Source: Acuticoccus sediminis
Lineage (GTDB): Bacteria > Pseudomonadota > Alphaproteobacteria > Rhizobiales > Amorphaceae
Reading direction: 5' to 3'
Assembly (NCBI RefSeq): GCF_003258595.1
Contig: NZ_QHHQ01000011.1
Location: 116,588-180,587, forward strand
Length of the DNA: 64,000 nucleotides
Position 1 is the first letter of the stretch. Each line of letters opens with the position of its first letter. The notes below the pieces were generated by a model that saw only the letters and a list, made by a program, of their open reading frames with translations, made no database searches and had not been told where the DNA came from. Position numbers and translations under genes: made by a program. This document shows, piece after piece, positions 25,498 to 38,169 of this stretch.

Positions 25498-26378
25498 CCG
25501 CCTATCTCATTGCCATCGGCAGCATCGGCCTGATCTACGCGCTGCTGGCGCTCGGCCTCAATCTGCAATGGGGGCAGACCGGACTGATCAATTTCGGGCA
25601 CGTCGCGTTCTTTGCGATCGGCGCCTACACGTCTGGACTTCTCGCACTCGCCGGATGGCCGCTGCCGGTCACGATTCTGGTTGCGATGATCGTGGCAGGG
25701 CTTGCCGCCTGGCCGCTGGGCCGCCTGACGCTGACCTTGAAGTCCGACTATCTCGCCGTCACCGCCATCGGTTTCAGTGAGGTCGTGCGCAGCGTGCTCG
25801 AGAACGAGGCGTGGTTGTCCGGCGGGCCTTCCGGGCTGCCGGGCATTCCAACCCTGTTTTCCGGCTTGTCCGGGCTCGACCGCTCGCTCGCCACCTTCGC
25901 GGTGCTGCTGGCCGTGACCGTGGCCGTCTTCCTGGTCCTGCAGACGCTGACCCGTTCGCCGTTCGGCCGCGCACTGCGCAGCATCCGCGACGACGAGATG
26001 GCGGCGACCGCGCTTGGCAAGAACGTCGTCAGCTTCAAGACGAGGTCCCTGACGCTCGGCGCGGCCATCGCCGGCCTCGCGGGCGCCTTCTACGCCCATT
26101 ATCTGACATTCATCTCGCCGGAACAGTTCACGCCGGAAGTCACCTTCAACGTCTGGATCGCGGTGATCATCGGCGGGAGCGGAAGCAATCCGGGTGTTCT
26201 GCTCGGCACGCTGATTCTGATCATCTTCCTCGAAGGCACGCGCTTCCTCGGCGACCTCGGCCTGGCGCTCGACGGGTCGCAACTCGGGGCATTGCGCTTC
26301 ATGATCATCGGCGCCGCGTTGGTGCTGTGCATGATCTACCGGCCGTCCGGCATTCTGCCGCCGGCCAGCCGGCGGTGA
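25494..26378 (+). CDS. livM: Branched-chain amino acid-type ABC permease (LivM family)
   Basis: Second permease subunit, 294 aa. The GTG start at 25494 overlaps the livH stop by four bases; the open frame extends further upstream but only from this codon is it membrane-protein-like (TAYLIAIGSIGLIYALLALGLNLQWG). The loop TRSPFGRALRSIRDDEMAATALGKN is the ATPase-coupling region of LivM proteins. Confidence 0.93.
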   Translation: MTAYLIAIGSIGLIYALLALGLNLQWGQTGLINFGHVAFFAIGAYTSGLLALAGWPLPVTILVAMIVAGLAAWPLGRLTLTLKSDYLAVTAIGFSEVVRSVLENEAWLSGGPSGLPGIPTLFSGLSGLDRSLATFAVLLAVTVAVFLVLQTLTRSPFGRALRSIRDDEMAATALGKNVVSFKTRSLTLGAAIAGLAGAFYAHYLTFISPEQFTPEVTFNVWIAVIIGGSGSNPGVLLGTLILIIFLEGTRFLGDLGLALDGSQLGALRFMIIGAALVLCMIYRPSGILPPASRR

Positions 26379-26381
26379 CAC

Positions 26382-27140
26382 ATGCTCAAGGTCCAGGACA
26401 TCCATAAGCATTTCGCCGGCCTGCACGTACTGCGAGGCGTTTCGCTCGAAGCGGACGCCGGGCGGATCACCGGCATCATCGGGCCGAACGGCGCCGGCAA
26501 GAGCACGCTGTTCAGCGTCATGAGCGGCTTCGTCAAAGCCGACCGGGGCCGCATCACGCTCGAAGGCAGGCCGATCGACCGGCTGCGCGCCGACCAGATC
26601 GCGATTGCCGGTCTCGTGCGCACCTTCCAGGTTCCGCGGGAATTCACCGATCTCTCGGTCCTAGACAATCTGCGCGTCGCCGCCTCGGGTGCGAGCCACG
26701 AGAGCATCACGGCCGCGCTCCTGCGGCCCGCTTCCCGGTCGGCCGAGGAAAGGCGTGTCACCGAGCGTGCCGAGGCGATGCTGGAGCGCCTCAGGCTCAA
26801 TCCCGTCGCGCATCAGTCCGCGCGCACGCTGTCGGGCGGGCAGAAGAAGCTCCTGGAACTGGGGCGGGCGCTGTTGGTCGAGCCCCGGGTCCTTCTGGTT
26901 GATGAGCCGTTCGCCGGTGTCGCGCCGGCGCTGCGTGACCAGTTGCTGGAACACCTGGCCGCGCTGCGGGAGGAGGGGGTCTGCCTTCTCGTCATCGAGC
27001 ACGACATCGAGGCGATCATGGGGGTCAGCGACACGATCTTCGTTCTGGTCGACGGGGCCGTTCTCGTCAGCGGCCGGCCGGAGGAGGTCCGACAGGACCG
27101 CCGCGTGCTCGACGCCTATCTGGGAACCTTGCCGACGTGA
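26382..27140 (+). CDS. livG: Branched-chain amino acid-type ABC ATPase (LivG family)
   Basis: ATP-binding subunit of 252 aa with Walker A GPNGAGKS, signature LSGGQKKLLELGRAL, Walker B VLLVDEPFAGV and switch His in VIEHDIEAIM. The segment GLVRTFQVPREFTDLSVLDNL is the LivG Q-loop. It begins three bases after livM and overlaps livF by four bases. Confidence 0.94.
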   Translation: MLKVQDIHKHFAGLHVLRGVSLEADAGRITGIIGPNGAGKSTLFSVMSGFVKADRGRITLEGRPIDRLRADQIAIAGLVRTFQVPREFTDLSVLDNLRVAASGASHESITAALLRPASRSAEERRVTERAEAMLERLRLNPVAHQSARTLSGGQKKLLELGRALLVEPRVLLVDEPFAGVAPALRDQLLEHLAALREEGVCLLVIEHDIEAIMGVSDTIFVLVDGAVLVSGRPEEVRQDRRVLDAYLGTLPT

Positions 27141-27859
27141 GCCTTCTCGAAGTCCGCACACTCGTCGCCGGCTATGGCGATGCCAACATTCTGAACGGCG
27201 TCTCGCTCGACGTCGCGGCCGGCCGGATCGTCACCCTCATCGGGCCGAACGGCGCGGGCAAGTCGACGGTGTTGAAGGCGATCACCGGCCTCATCAACCG
27301 GCGCGGCGGCACCGTCACGCTGGATGGCCTTGAGATTTCGGCGCTTGCGACGGAGCAGATCATCGCGGCTGGAGTCGGCTACGTGCCGCAGGTCGCGAAC
27401 GTCTTCCCAAGCCTCACCGTCGCTGAGCATTTCGCAATCGGTGGCGGCGGCGATCGGGCGGAGGCGCGGGAGCGGGTGCTCGGCTATTTCCCGCTGCTGC
27501 GTCCGCAGTTGCGCAAGATGGCGTCGGTCCTGTCCGGCGGTGAGCGCCAGATGCTGGCGATGGCTCGCGCGCTGATGCTGCGACCCAAACTGCTGCTGCT
27601 CGACGAGCCGTCCGCGGCGCTCGCTCCGCAGATCGTGCAGAGCGTGTTCGACAGGATCGCTGCGATCGCTCGTGACGGCGTCGCGGTGCTCCTGGTCGAG
27701 CAGAACGTCAAGGCGGCACTGCCGATCTCCGACTACGCCTACGCCTTGCAGGTCGGCCGCAACGCGCTGGAAGGCACAGGGCCAGAGCTGCTCGACGACC
27801 CGCGCCTGCATGACGTCTATCTCGGCGTCGGCGGCAGCCAGAAGCCTTCGCCGGCTTGA
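27137..27859 (+). CDS. livF: Branched-chain amino acid-type ABC ATPase (LivF family)
   Basis: Second ATPase of the importer, 240 aa. GTG start at 27137. Walker A GPNGAGKST, LivF-like GVGYVPQVANVFPSLTVAEHF, signature LSGGERQMLAMARAL, Walker B LLLLDEPSAAL and LLVEQNVKAAL. It closes the five-gene operon; the gap to the convergent katG is unusually rich in inverted repeats. Confidence 0.94.
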   Translation: MSLLEVRTLVAGYGDANILNGVSLDVAAGRIVTLIGPNGAGKSTVLKAITGLINRRGGTVTLDGLEISALATEQIIAAGVGYVPQVANVFPSLTVAEHFAIGGGGDRAEARERVLGYFPLLRPQLRKMASVLSGGERQMLAMARALMLRPKLLLLDEPSAALAPQIVQSVFDRIAAIARDGVAVLLVEQNVKAALPISDYAYALQVGRNALEGTGPELLDDPRLHDVYLGVGGSQKPSPA

Positions 27860-27913
27860 GCCGGCCCGGCCAGATCTGCGGCCGCCGCCGGCCGAGCGCC
27901 GGACCACCCGGCG

Positions 27914-27961
27914 CATTCTCCGAGAATGAACCTCTATAGGATCGACAACGAGGAGCGATCC
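27914..27961. repeat. cluster of inverted repeats between livF and katG
   Basis: CATTCTC-C-GAGAATG (27914-27928) is a perfect 15-bp palindrome. GGATCG-N11-CGATCC (27939-27961) follows 10 bp later. A third repeat, CCGCCGAT-N18-ATCGGCGG, spans 27983-28016. They may serve as a bidirectional terminator, but the first is better shaped for protein binding. Confidence 0.45.
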
Positions 27962-28118
27962 CACAGTGCGATCGGGACCTAGCCGCCGATATCGCTCATG
28001 AATGGCTCATCGGCGGCAGCAGCCTCTTGAGCCAGACACCCCGCACGTTCCGGCCCGGAGCAATCCAAAGACGGGGAGCAGCCGCCGCGCCTCGCGTGGT
28101 GGCGGCTCGAGCCGTTGC

Positions 28119-30989
<2,871 letters not shown>

Positions 30990-31943
30990 TCAAAGGAGCT
31001 TCGGTTCGGTGTCTGAAGGACCGCCGGAGCAGGCGGGGAACGACCTCTCGTCCCTTCGCGCGCTGGATCCGCACAGAGCCTGCCACACGGTCTCCGCCGA
31101 CGCTTGCGGCTCCTCCCTGAGACGTGTGGCGATCACGGCGAGCTCTTCGGTTGGAAGACGGTCCGACAAGTCTACCACCTGCCCTGCCGCCAGCATTGCG
31201 GAGGCGGTCGACAACGGCACCCAGGCCATCCCCACACTGGCGCTCGCAAGCTGCAGGGCGGCCAGGGTCAATGCCGTCTCGACCTTCAGGTCGAGCGCCA
31301 CCTCCGGCCCACACCGCGGCCGGATTGCGTCTCGCACAAGCTCGCCGAAGAAGACGTCCTCCGGGTAGGCGACGAACGGCAAGGGGCGCATCGCCCCGCA
31401 TGTCTCCACCATTCCGGGAGCTGCCACCGGAACGAGGCGGTCGCGCGCCACCACCACCTCTTCGACAAAGGCCTCGCGCGGCGCGATTAGCTCCGCGTTT
31501 GACTTGTACGTCAGCGTAATATCGGCCGTCCGCTCGACCAGCATTGCCAGACATTCCGAACGGTTTGCCGAGCGCAGACGAATGTTGACCTGAAATCGAG
31601 CGAAATCCCGGGCAATCAGATCCGGCAGAATGCTCGTGGTGATCGCATGTTGGCCGGCCATAACGACCTGGTTCGAGGCGTCCTCGCGGCGGCGTTTCAG
31701 CTCCAGAATCAGAAGCCGCATCGCTCGGGTGACGTCTCTGACCCTGTCCTCCTGACGCATCAGCGCCGCGGTCGGCCGTGCCGGCTTGCGGGTCCGCTCC
31801 AGAAGGGTAACGCCGAGATAGTCCTCGATGGCCCGGACCCGGCGCGAGAACGCCGGTTGGGTGACGTGGCGCCGCGCCGCCGCCTCGTTGAGCGAGTCGG
31901 ACTCATAGATCGCCATCAGATCCTCGAGCCACTCGATCCGCAT
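30990..31943 (-). CDS. LysR family transcriptional regulator
   Basis: LTTR of 317 aa. It starts at ATG 31943 with [51 protein letters not shown], the conserved helix-turn-helix; the open frame continues far upstream but that part is antisense to the next gene. The effector-binding domain follows ([20 protein letters not shown]). It is divergent from the cysteate-lyase-like gene, with two nested palindromes in the 123-bp gap, and is the obvious regulator of that catabolic unit. Confidence 0.92.
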   Translation of the reverse strand: MRIEWLEDLMAIYESDSLNEAAARRHVTQPAFSRRVRAIEDYLGVTLLERTRKPARPTAALMRQEDRVRDVTRAMRLLILELKRRREDASNQVVMAGQHAITTSILPDLIARDFARFQVNIRLRSANRSECLAMLVERTADITLTYKSNAELIAPREAFVEEVVVARDRLVPVAAPGMVETCGAMRPLPFVAYPEDVFFGELVRDAIRPRCGPEVALDLKVETALTLAALQLASASVGMAWVPLSTASAMLAAGQVVDLSDRLPTEELAVIATRLREEPQASAETVWQALCGSSARRDERSFPACSGGPSDTEPKLL

Positions 31944-31984
31944 CACGTATCTTCTCGCCCAGCTGGCCGGATTATGTCTTCTAA

Positions 31985-32009
31985 GCATCTTATGCAGGAA
32001 AATTTGCAT
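31985..32009. promoter_or_regulatory. putative LysR binding region
   Basis: Two overlapping repeats: GCAT-CTT-ATGC (31985-31995) and ATGCA-N8-TGCAT (31992-32009), in the divergent gap. The second has the arm spacing expected for a LysR recognition site. Confidence 0.5.
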
Positions 32010-32066
32010 TTGCACTGGGGTAGTCTGTGCGGGACGATGTGCGGATTGCGCAAGTTGGACCGACCG

Positions 32067-33089
32067 ATGCATCTCGCCCGCTTCCCCCGCCTGCACCTGG
32101 CGCACCTGCCCACCCCTCTGGAGCCGATGGAGCGCCTCTCGCGAGAGCTCGGCGGCCCTCGCCTCTACATCAAGCGGGACGACTGCACCGGCATGTCGAC
32201 CGGCGGCAACAAGACCCGCAAGCTTGAATTCCTGATGGGCGAGGCCGAGGCGCTGGGCGCTGACGTCGTCATCACACAGGGCGCCACCCAGTCCAACCAC
32301 GTGCGCCAGACCGCCGCCTTCTGCGCCCGGCTCGGGGTGGACTGTCACGCTATTCTGGAAGACCGTACCGGCTTCACCGATCCGGACTACACCGACAACG
32401 GCAACGTCCTGCTGGACCGCCTGCACGGGGCCACGCTGGAGCACGTCGACGGTGGCGCCGACATGGTCGCCGCCTGCGAGCGCGCCGCCGACCGCTACCG
32501 CGCCGAGGGTCGCAATCCCTATGTGATCCCCGGCGGCGGCTCGAACCCGGTCGGCGCGCTTGGCTACGTCAACTGTGCGATGGAGCTCGTGCACCAAGCC
32601 AACGAGCGCTCCCTCGCCATCAGCCGCATCGTCCACGCCACGGGGAGCGCCGGGACACAGGCCGGCCTCGTCGCCGGGCTCCACGCTCTCAATGCGGGGA
32701 TCCCGCTGCTGGGCATCGGCGTGCGCGCACCGAAGCCCAAGCAGGAGGAGAACGTCTTCGCCCTCGCCACCAAGACGGCGGAAAAGATCGGTGCCCCGCC
32801 GGTCCCACGCGAGATGGTCGTCGCCAACACCGACTATGTCGGCGAAGGCTACGGCATCCCTAACGAGGGGACCATCGAGGCGATCGAGATGTTCGCCGAG
32901 CTGGAAGGGATCCTGCTCGACCCGGTCTATTCCGGCAAAGGTGCGGCCGGGCTCATCGACCTCGTCCGTCGAGGCGAGATCGGCAATGACGAGACCGTCG
33001 TCTTCCTGCATACCGGTGGCTCGGCCGGGCTCTTCGGCTACCGTAAGAGCTTCGCCGGCTCGGCGGATTCCATCCTGGCGGCCGCCTGA
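32067..33089 (+). CDS. D-cysteine desulfhydrase / L-cysteate sulfo-lyase family (PLP)
   Basis: PLP enzyme of 340 aa in the ACC-deaminase/D-cysteine-desulfhydrase family. [20 protein letters not shown] begins the protein; Lys49 in [10 protein letters not shown] is the expected PLP lysine, [12 protein letters not shown] binds the substrate carboxylate, and [13 protein letters not shown] and [18 protein letters not shown] complete the fold. The wording of the N-terminus and of these motifs is very close, from memory, to L-cysteate sulfo-lyase (CuyA) of marine Rhodobacterales; D-cysteine desulfhydrase is the alternative. Either releases ammonia, pyruvate and sulfite or sulfide. It starts the operon with a racemase and a HisD-like dehydrogenase. 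Confidence 0.88.
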   Translation: MHLARFPRLHLAHLPTPLEPMERLSRELGGPRLYIKRDDCTGMSTGGNKTRKLEFLMGEAEALGADVVITQGATQSNHVRQTAAFCARLGVDCHAILEDRTGFTDPDYTDNGNVLLDRLHGATLEHVDGGADMVAACERAADRYRAEGRNPYVIPGGGSNPVGALGYVNCAMELVHQANERSLAISRIVHATGSAGTQAGLVAGLHALNAGIPLLGIGVRAPKPKQEENVFALATKTAEKIGAPPVPREMVVANTDYVGEGYGIPNEGTIEAIEMFAELEGILLDPVYSGKGAAGLIDLVRRGEIGNDETVVFLHTGGSAGLFGYRKSFAGSADSILAAA

Positions 33090-33205
33090 GGCCGAGGCCC
33101 GCCGCGGGGTCGGGCCTTGGCGGCGAGAGGGGAGGGCGCCGGCGTGCTCCGGTGCGCGAGCGGCACCGCCCGGCTCGGAGGAAGTCGGCATGACGAGGGT
33201 TGACC

Positions 33206-33949
33206 ATGAGTGTCCACGGGGATGATGTGAGGGCGCGCGGGACCCCCCGCACGATCGGTGTCCTGGGAGGGATGGGGCCCGAGGCGACCATCCTCCTCAT
33301 GCAGCGCATCCTCGATGCGACGCCCGCAGCGGACGATGCCGACCACATCCCCCTTCTTGTCGACAGCAACACGCAGGTTCCCTCCCGCATAGCCCATCTC
33401 ATCGAGGGGATGGGCGAGGATCCGGCTCCCGTCCTCGAGGCGATGACGCGGCGCCTCGTCGCGATGGGCGCTGCGGCCCTCGCCATGCCCTGCAACACCG
33501 CCCACAGCTATGCCGGCGCCGTCCGCCGGGCCGCCGGGGACGTCCCTTTCCTCGACATGGTGGCGCTCACCGCCGCCGCCGCGAACGAAGCCGCCGTCAC
33601 GGCGGGGCCCGTTGGCCTTCTCGCGTCGCGCGCGGTCGAGAAAACCGCGATCTTCGCCGACGCCTGCGGGACGCGCGGCGTGATCTACCCCGCCGACCGC
33701 GATGCCATGCTGAGCGCCATCCGCGCCGTAAAGTCGGGGCGGCGCGATGCGGCCCGGCCCGTCCTCGATGCGGCAGCCGCGGAGCTCGCGGCGGCGGGCG
33801 CGGCCGTGCTCGTCGTCGGCTGCAGCGAATTCTCCCTCCTGTCGCGTGAGATCGGCGCTCCCGTCCCCCTCGTCGACAGCCTCGACAGCCTCACCGAAGC
33901 CTGCGTCGCGTTCGCCCGCGCTCCGGCAGGCGCAACCCCGGTCGCGTGA
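33206..33949 (+). CDS. Aspartate/glutamate racemase family protein
   Basis: Cofactor-independent racemase of 247 aa. TIGVLGGMGPEATILLMQRI begins the fold; the two catalytic cysteines are Cys96 in AMPCNTAHSY and Cys206 in VVGCSEFSLL. Both are intact, so racemase activity on an acidic amino acid or analogue such as cysteate is possible. ATG 33206 is the likely start. It lies 116 bp after the lyase gene and 16 bp before the HisD-like gene. Confidence 0.9.
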   Translation: MSVHGDDVRARGTPRTIGVLGGMGPEATILLMQRILDATPAADDADHIPLLVDSNTQVPSRIAHLIEGMGEDPAPVLEAMTRRLVAMGAAALAMPCNTAHSYAGAVRRAAGDVPFLDMVALTAAAANEAAVTAGPVGLLASRAVEKTAIFADACGTRGVIYPADRDAMLSAIRAVKSGRRDAARPVLDAAAAELAAAGAAVLVVGCSEFSLLSREIGAPVPLVDSLDSLTEACVAFARAPAGATPVA

Positions 33950-33965
33950 GAGAAGAGACACCCAC

Positions 33966-35243
33966 ATGAGCGTTCGATACCTGAAGCGCGGCGGCGAGGC
34001 CCCCGTCGCCGCGGCGGACGTCTCCGAGCGGGTCCGCGTCCTCCTCGCCGAGATCGAAGCGGGCGGCGAGGAGAAGGCGCTCGGCATCGCCCGCGACCTC
34101 GACGGCTTCAGCGGGGACGTCGACGTCGGCGCGGAAGAGATCGACGCCGCCCATGCCGCGCTCGATCCGGAGGCCAAGGCCGCCATCGCCTTCGCCCACG
34201 ACAACATCCGCCGCTTCGCCGAGGCTCAGCGCGCGACCCTGACGGACACGGAGCTGGAGATTGCCCCCGGCTTCGTCGCCGGACAGCGGGTGATCCCCGT
34301 CGTTTCGGCGGGCGCCTACGTTCCCGGAGGGCGGTTCAGCCACATCGCCTCGGCGCTGATGACGATCACCACAGCGCGCGCCGCCGGCGTGTCGCACGTC
34401 GCCGCCGTCTCGCCGCCGCGACCGGGCGGGCGTCTCGCTCCGGACATGGTGTTTGCGATGGCACTCGCCGGCGCCGACCGGATCCTGTGCCTGGGCGGGG
34501 TGCAGGGTATCGCCGCCCTCGCCTTCGGCCTCTTCGGACTGCCGAAGGCGGACATCCTGGTGGGTCCCGGCAACGCCTACGTCGCCGAGGCCAAGCGGCA
34601 GCTCTTCGGTCGCGTCGGGATCGACATGGTCGCCGGTCCGACCGACTCCATGATCCTCGCCGATGACAGCGCGGACCCCGAAACTGTGGCCGCCGACCTC
34701 GTCGGCCAGATGGAGCACGGCGCCGACTCCCCCGTCTGGCTCGTCACCACCGACGCCGGGCTCGCCGAAGCGGTGATCGCGGCGGTGCCGCGTCTCGTCG
34801 AGGCGCTGCCGGAGGCGAACGCCGCCTCCGCCCGGGCGGCCTGGAGGATCGCCGAGGTGATCCTCGCGGACACGCGCGAGGAGATGGCGGAGGTCGCCGA
34901 CCGGACCGGACCCGAGCACCTCCACGTCCAGGCCCGCGACCTCGACTGGTGGCTGGCGCGGCTGACCTCCTACGGCTCGCTGTTTCTGGGAGAGGAGACG
35001 ACGGTCGCGTTCGGCGACAAGGCGGCCGGCCCCAATCACGTGCTTCCGACTTCGGGCGCGGCCCGTTACACCGGCGGCCTCTCGGTGCACAAGTTCCTCA
35101 AGGTGGTCACCTGGCAGCGCGCCAGCGCCAGCGGGGCCCACCCGATCGCCGAGGCGACCGCCCGCATCTCCCGCCTCGAAGGCATGGAGGCCCATGCCCG
35201 CACCGCCGACCTGCGCCTAACCGGTGGGAAACGGGGAGACTGA
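33966..35243 (+). CDS. Histidinol-dehydrogenase family protein (possible sulfopropanediol dehydrogenase-like)
   Basis: Zinc- and NAD-dependent dehydrogenase of 425 aa, HisD family. Conserved residues: the Gln/His pair in GQMEHG, catalytic Glu-His in GPEHLHV, the Asp just before GPNHVLPT and the C-terminal His in LEGMEAHA. No other histidine genes are present, so biosynthetic HisD is unlikely. HisD-like paralogues such as HpsN oxidise 2,3-dihydroxypropanesulfonate; next to a cysteate-lyase-like gene, that role or oxidation of another amino or hydroxy alcohol is attractive. This is an inference from context. Confidence 0.88.
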   Translation: MSVRYLKRGGEAPVAAADVSERVRVLLAEIEAGGEEKALGIARDLDGFSGDVDVGAEEIDAAHAALDPEAKAAIAFAHDNIRRFAEAQRATLTDTELEIAPGFVAGQRVIPVVSAGAYVPGGRFSHIASALMTITTARAAGVSHVAAVSPPRPGGRLAPDMVFAMALAGADRILCLGGVQGIAALAFGLFGLPKADILVGPGNAYVAEAKRQLFGRVGIDMVAGPTDSMILADDSADPETVAADLVGQMEHGADSPVWLVTTDAGLAEAVIAAVPRLVEALPEANAASARAAWRIAEVILADTREEMAEVADRTGPEHLHVQARDLDWWLARLTSYGSLFLGEETTVAFGDKAAGPNHVLPTSGAARYTGGLSVHKFLKVVTWQRASASGAHPIAEATARISRLEGMEAHARTADLRLTGGKRGD

Positions 35244-35247
35244 GGCG

Positions 35248-36270
35248 TCAGGCGGTCTCGTTCAGGTGGCAGGCGGCGTGGTGTCCGGCGCCGACCGGGC
35301 GCAGCGGGGGAACCTCCGCCGCGCACCGGTCGAACGCGTGCGGGCAGCGGGTGCGGAAGACGCAGCCCGACGGCGGCGCGATCGGGCTCGGCACGTCCCC
35401 GGACAGCACGATGCGTTCCCTGCGCTTCTCCGGCTCCACCATCGGCACCGCCGACAGCAGTGCCTCGGTGTAGGGATGTTTCGGCCCCGCGAAGATCGCC
35501 CGGCGCGGGGCCACTTCCACGATCCGGCCGAGGTACATCACCGCCACACGGTGTGTCATGTGCTCAACCACAGCGAGGTCGTGGCTGATGAAGAGGAGGG
35601 AGAGGCCAAGCTCGGCCTGCAGGTCCATCATCAGGTTGATGATCTGCGCCTGAACTGAGACGTCGAGTGCCGAGACCGCCTCGTCGCAGACGATGACGTC
35701 GGGCTCGGAGGCGAGCGCGCGGGCGATCCCGATGCGCTGACGCTGCCCGCCGGAAAACTGGTGCGGCATCCGCCCCATCGCCGCGCGTGACAGGCCCACC
35801 CGCTCCAGGAGGTCGCCGACCCGGGCCTCGCGTGCGGCCGCGGTCCTCGCGAGGCCGTGGGCGCGGATCGGCTCGGCGACGATCTCCTTCACCCGCATGC
35901 GCGGATTGAGGCTCGAGAACGGGTCCTGGAAGACCGTGCTCATGCGCCGCCGCATCGGTTTCAGCGCACGGCCGGCCAGGGTGTCGATGCGCACCCCGTC
36001 GAGTCGGATCTCGCCCGCAGTGAGCGGGGTGAGGCCGAGCAGGCACTTGCCCACCGTGGACTTGCCGCAGCCCGACTCGCCGACGAGGGACAGCGTCTCG
36101 CCGCGCGCCAGGTCGAACGAGACGTCGTTGACGGCCTGAACCGTTCCCTTGGTACGACCGAGGAGACCGCCGTGGATCGGGAAGTGCTTCACCAGGCCAT
36201 CGACCGACACGAGCGGAGCCTCGCCCGTCGTGGCGGCGGCCGTGGAGCGTTCGAGGGAGGGGGCCATCAT
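35248..36270 (-). CDS. dppF: Dipeptide/oligopeptide ABC ATPase (DppF family)
   Basis: ATPase of 340 aa. ATG 36270 overlaps the stop of the upstream ATPase gene by four bases (ATGA). Walker [24 protein letters not shown], signature FSGGQRQRIGIARAL, Walker B VIVCDEAVSALDVSVQ, and the C-terminal cysteine-rich oligopeptide-transporter domain (SGCVFRTRCPHAFDRC) that may bind an iron-sulfur cluster. It is the last gene of the minus-strand importer operon, ending four bases after the HisD-like gene stop. Confidence 0.93.
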   Translation of the reverse strand: MMAPSLERSTAAATTGEAPLVSVDGLVKHFPIHGGLLGRTKGTVQAVNDVSFDLARGETLSLVGESGCGKSTVGKCLLGLTPLTAGEIRLDGVRIDTLAGRALKPMRRRMSTVFQDPFSSLNPRMRVKEIVAEPIRAHGLARTAAAREARVGDLLERVGLSRAAMGRMPHQFSGGQRQRIGIARALASEPDVIVCDEAVSALDVSVQAQIINLMMDLQAELGLSLLFISHDLAVVEHMTHRVAVMYLGRIVEVAPRRAIFAGPKHPYTEALLSAVPMVEPEKRRERIVLSGDVPSPIAPPSGCVFRTRCPHAFDRCAAEVPPLRPVGAGHHAACHLNETA

Positions 36271-37253
36271 GCGGCGTCCTTCGGTGCGAAGTGGCAGGCT
36301 GCGAGATGGCCGGGCGCCTTGGTCTCCAGTGCCGGGTCGATCTGCCGACACACCTCCTCGGCCCGATGACACCGCGCCGCGAAGATGCACCCCTCGTGCG
36401 CCATCGTGAGATCCGGAACCCGGCCAGGGATCTCGGCGAGACGGGCCGGGGCGCCCGCCTCCAGCGAGGAGCCGAGGCGCGGTACCGCCGCCAGGAGGCC
36501 CTCGGTATAGGGGTGGCGCGGGTTGCGGAAGAGGTCGGCCACGCGGGCCTCCTCGACCTTGCGCCCGGCATACATCACGAGGACCCGCTCGGCGGTCTCC
36601 GCCACCACGCCGAGGTCGTGCGTGATCAGCATGATCGCCGAGCCGAGCTGCTCCCTGAGGCCGGCCATCAGCTCCAGGATCTGCGCCTGGATCGTCACGT
36701 CGAGCGCCGTCGTCGGCTCGTCGGCGATGAGGAGCTGCGGCCTGCAGGCGAGCGCGATGGCGATCATCGCCCGCTGCCGCATCCCGCCCGAGAGCTGGTG
36801 CGGGTAGTCGTCGACGCGGCGCTCGGGCGAGGGGATGCCGGCGAGGCGCAGCATCTCGATAGAGCGCGCCCGCGCCTCGCGCCCGCCGAGCCTCTCGTGC
36901 AGGGCGAGCGCCTCGCCGATCTGCTGGCCGACGGTGAAGACCGGGTTGAGCGAGGTCATCGGCTCCTGGAAGATCATGCCGATCTCGCCGCCGCGGAGCT
37001 TGCGCATCTCGCGCATCGGCAGGTCGAGCACCTCGCGGTCCTTGAAGCGGATCGAACCGTCGATCACGCCGGGCGGTGTCGGCACCAGGCGCAGGACCGA
37101 CATCGAGGTGACCGACTTGCCACAGCCCGATTCGCCGACGATGGCGAGTGTCTCGCCGGACTCGATGTCGAATGACAGTCCGTCCACAGCCCGGTTGACG
37201 CCGCGGCCGGTGCGAAAGTGAATGCGCAGGTCGCGCACCTCAAGCATCGCCAT
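36267..37253 (-). CDS. dppD: Dipeptide/oligopeptide ABC ATPase (DppD family)
   Basis: ATPase of 328 aa with Walker [25 protein letters not shown], signature [15 protein letters not shown], Walker [17 protein letters not shown] and the C-terminal [15 protein letters not shown] motif. Start is ATG 37253 or 37247. It pairs with DppF and the two permeases. Confidence 0.93.
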   Translation of the reverse strand: MAMLEVRDLRIHFRTGRGVNRAVDGLSFDIESGETLAIVGESGCGKSVTSMSVLRLVPTPPGVIDGSIRFKDREVLDLPMREMRKLRGGEIGMIFQEPMTSLNPVFTVGQQIGEALALHERLGGREARARSIEMLRLAGIPSPERRVDDYPHQLSGGMRQRAMIAIALACRPQLLIADEPTTALDVTIQAQILELMAGLREQLGSAIMLITHDLGVVAETAERVLVMYAGRKVEEARVADLFRNPRHPYTEGLLAAVPRLGSSLEAGAPARLAEIPGRVPDLTMAHEGCIFAARCHRAEEVCRQIDPALETKAPGHLAACHFAPKDAA

Positions 37254-37257
37254 CGCC

Positions 37258-38169
37258 TCATACCTCCTTGGCGAGGCGCGGGTCGACCGCGTCGCGCAGC
37301 CCGTCGCCGAGGAGGTTCACGGCAAGCACCGTGACCGACAGGAAGAGCGCAGGAAAGAAGACGACGTAGGGCTTCACCTGCCACAGCGCCCGCCCCTCGG
37401 CCATGATGTTGCCCCAGGACGGGATCGAGGTCGGCGTACCGGCGCCGATGAAGGACAGGATCGCCTCGGTGATCATCGCCGAGGCGCAGATGTAGGTCGC
37501 CTGCACCGTGAGCGGGGCGAAGGTGTTGGGCATGACGTGCTTGACGACGATGCCGAGCCAGCTCGTCCCCGACACCACGGCCGCCTCGACGTAGGGCTTT
37601 TCCCGGACCGACAGGACGACGCTGCGCGTCAGCCGCGCCACGCGCGGGATCTCGGCGATGACGATGGCGATGACGACGTTGGTGACCGAGCCGCCGCGCA
37701 TCACTGTCATGAGCGCGATGGCGAGCAGGATCGCCGGGATCGACATCAGCCCGTCCATGATGCGCATGACGATGGAATCGGCGACGCGCACGAAGCCTGC
37801 GAAGAGGCCGATGGCGAGCCCGATCACCGAGGACAGGACCGCCACCGCCAGCCCGACGACGAGCGAGACGCGCGCTCCGTAGATGACGCGCGAGTAGATG
37901 TCCCGCCCCATCATGTCGGTGCCGAAGAAGGCGGCGGCGGAGGGATCCTTGACGCGCATCGCCGGGTTGAGGGCGGCCGGGTCGTGGGTGGCGATCCATG
38001 GGGCGAAGATCGCCATCAGCACCATGAGGCCGAGGAGCACTCCCCCGATGACGAGGGTCGGATGCTCCAGGAGGAGGCGCACCGGCCGCGAGCGCGGCGG
38101 GATTTCGGGGATGAGAGGGGGGCGCGCGGGCGCGGCCGGGAACCGCGCGGGCGTTTCGGGGGCGGTCAA
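37258..38169 (-). CDS. dppC: Dipeptide/oligopeptide ABC permease (DppC family)
   Basis: Permease of 303 aa. The frame has no ATG in the right place; TTG 38169, sharing TTGA with the dppB stop, is the natural start. An unusually proline-rich cytoplasmic leader (residues 5-30) precedes the first helix. FFGTDMMGRDIYSRVIYGARVSL and the loop VREKPYVEAAVVSGTSWLGIVVKHVMPN are DppC hallmarks. Confidence 0.92.
   Translation of the reverse strand: MTAPETPARFPAAPARPPLIPEIPPRSRPVRLLLEHPTLVIGGVLLGLMVLMAIFAPWIATHDPAALNPAMRVKDPSAAAFFGTDMMGRDIYSRVIYGARVSLVVGLAVAVLSSVIGLAIGLFAGFVRVADSIVMRIMDGLMSIPAILLAIALMTVMRGGSVTNVVIAIVIAEIPRVARLTRSVVLSVREKPYVEAAVVSGTSWLGIVVKHVMPNTFAPLTVQATYICASAMITEAILSFIGAGTPTSIPSWGNIMAEGRALWQVKPYVVFFPALFLSVTVLAVNLLGDGLRDAVDPRLAKEV

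Noticed and set aside
24651..26378. One long gene covering both LivH and LivM regions
   Set aside because: The upstream part of this frame is a shadow of livH; LivM homology begins at GTG 25494, which overlaps the livH stop.
33966..35243. Histidinol dehydrogenase as part of histidine biosynthesis
   Set aside because: No other his gene is nearby, and the neighbours are a PLP lyase, a racemase and a peptide importer, so a catabolic HisD-like role is more likely.
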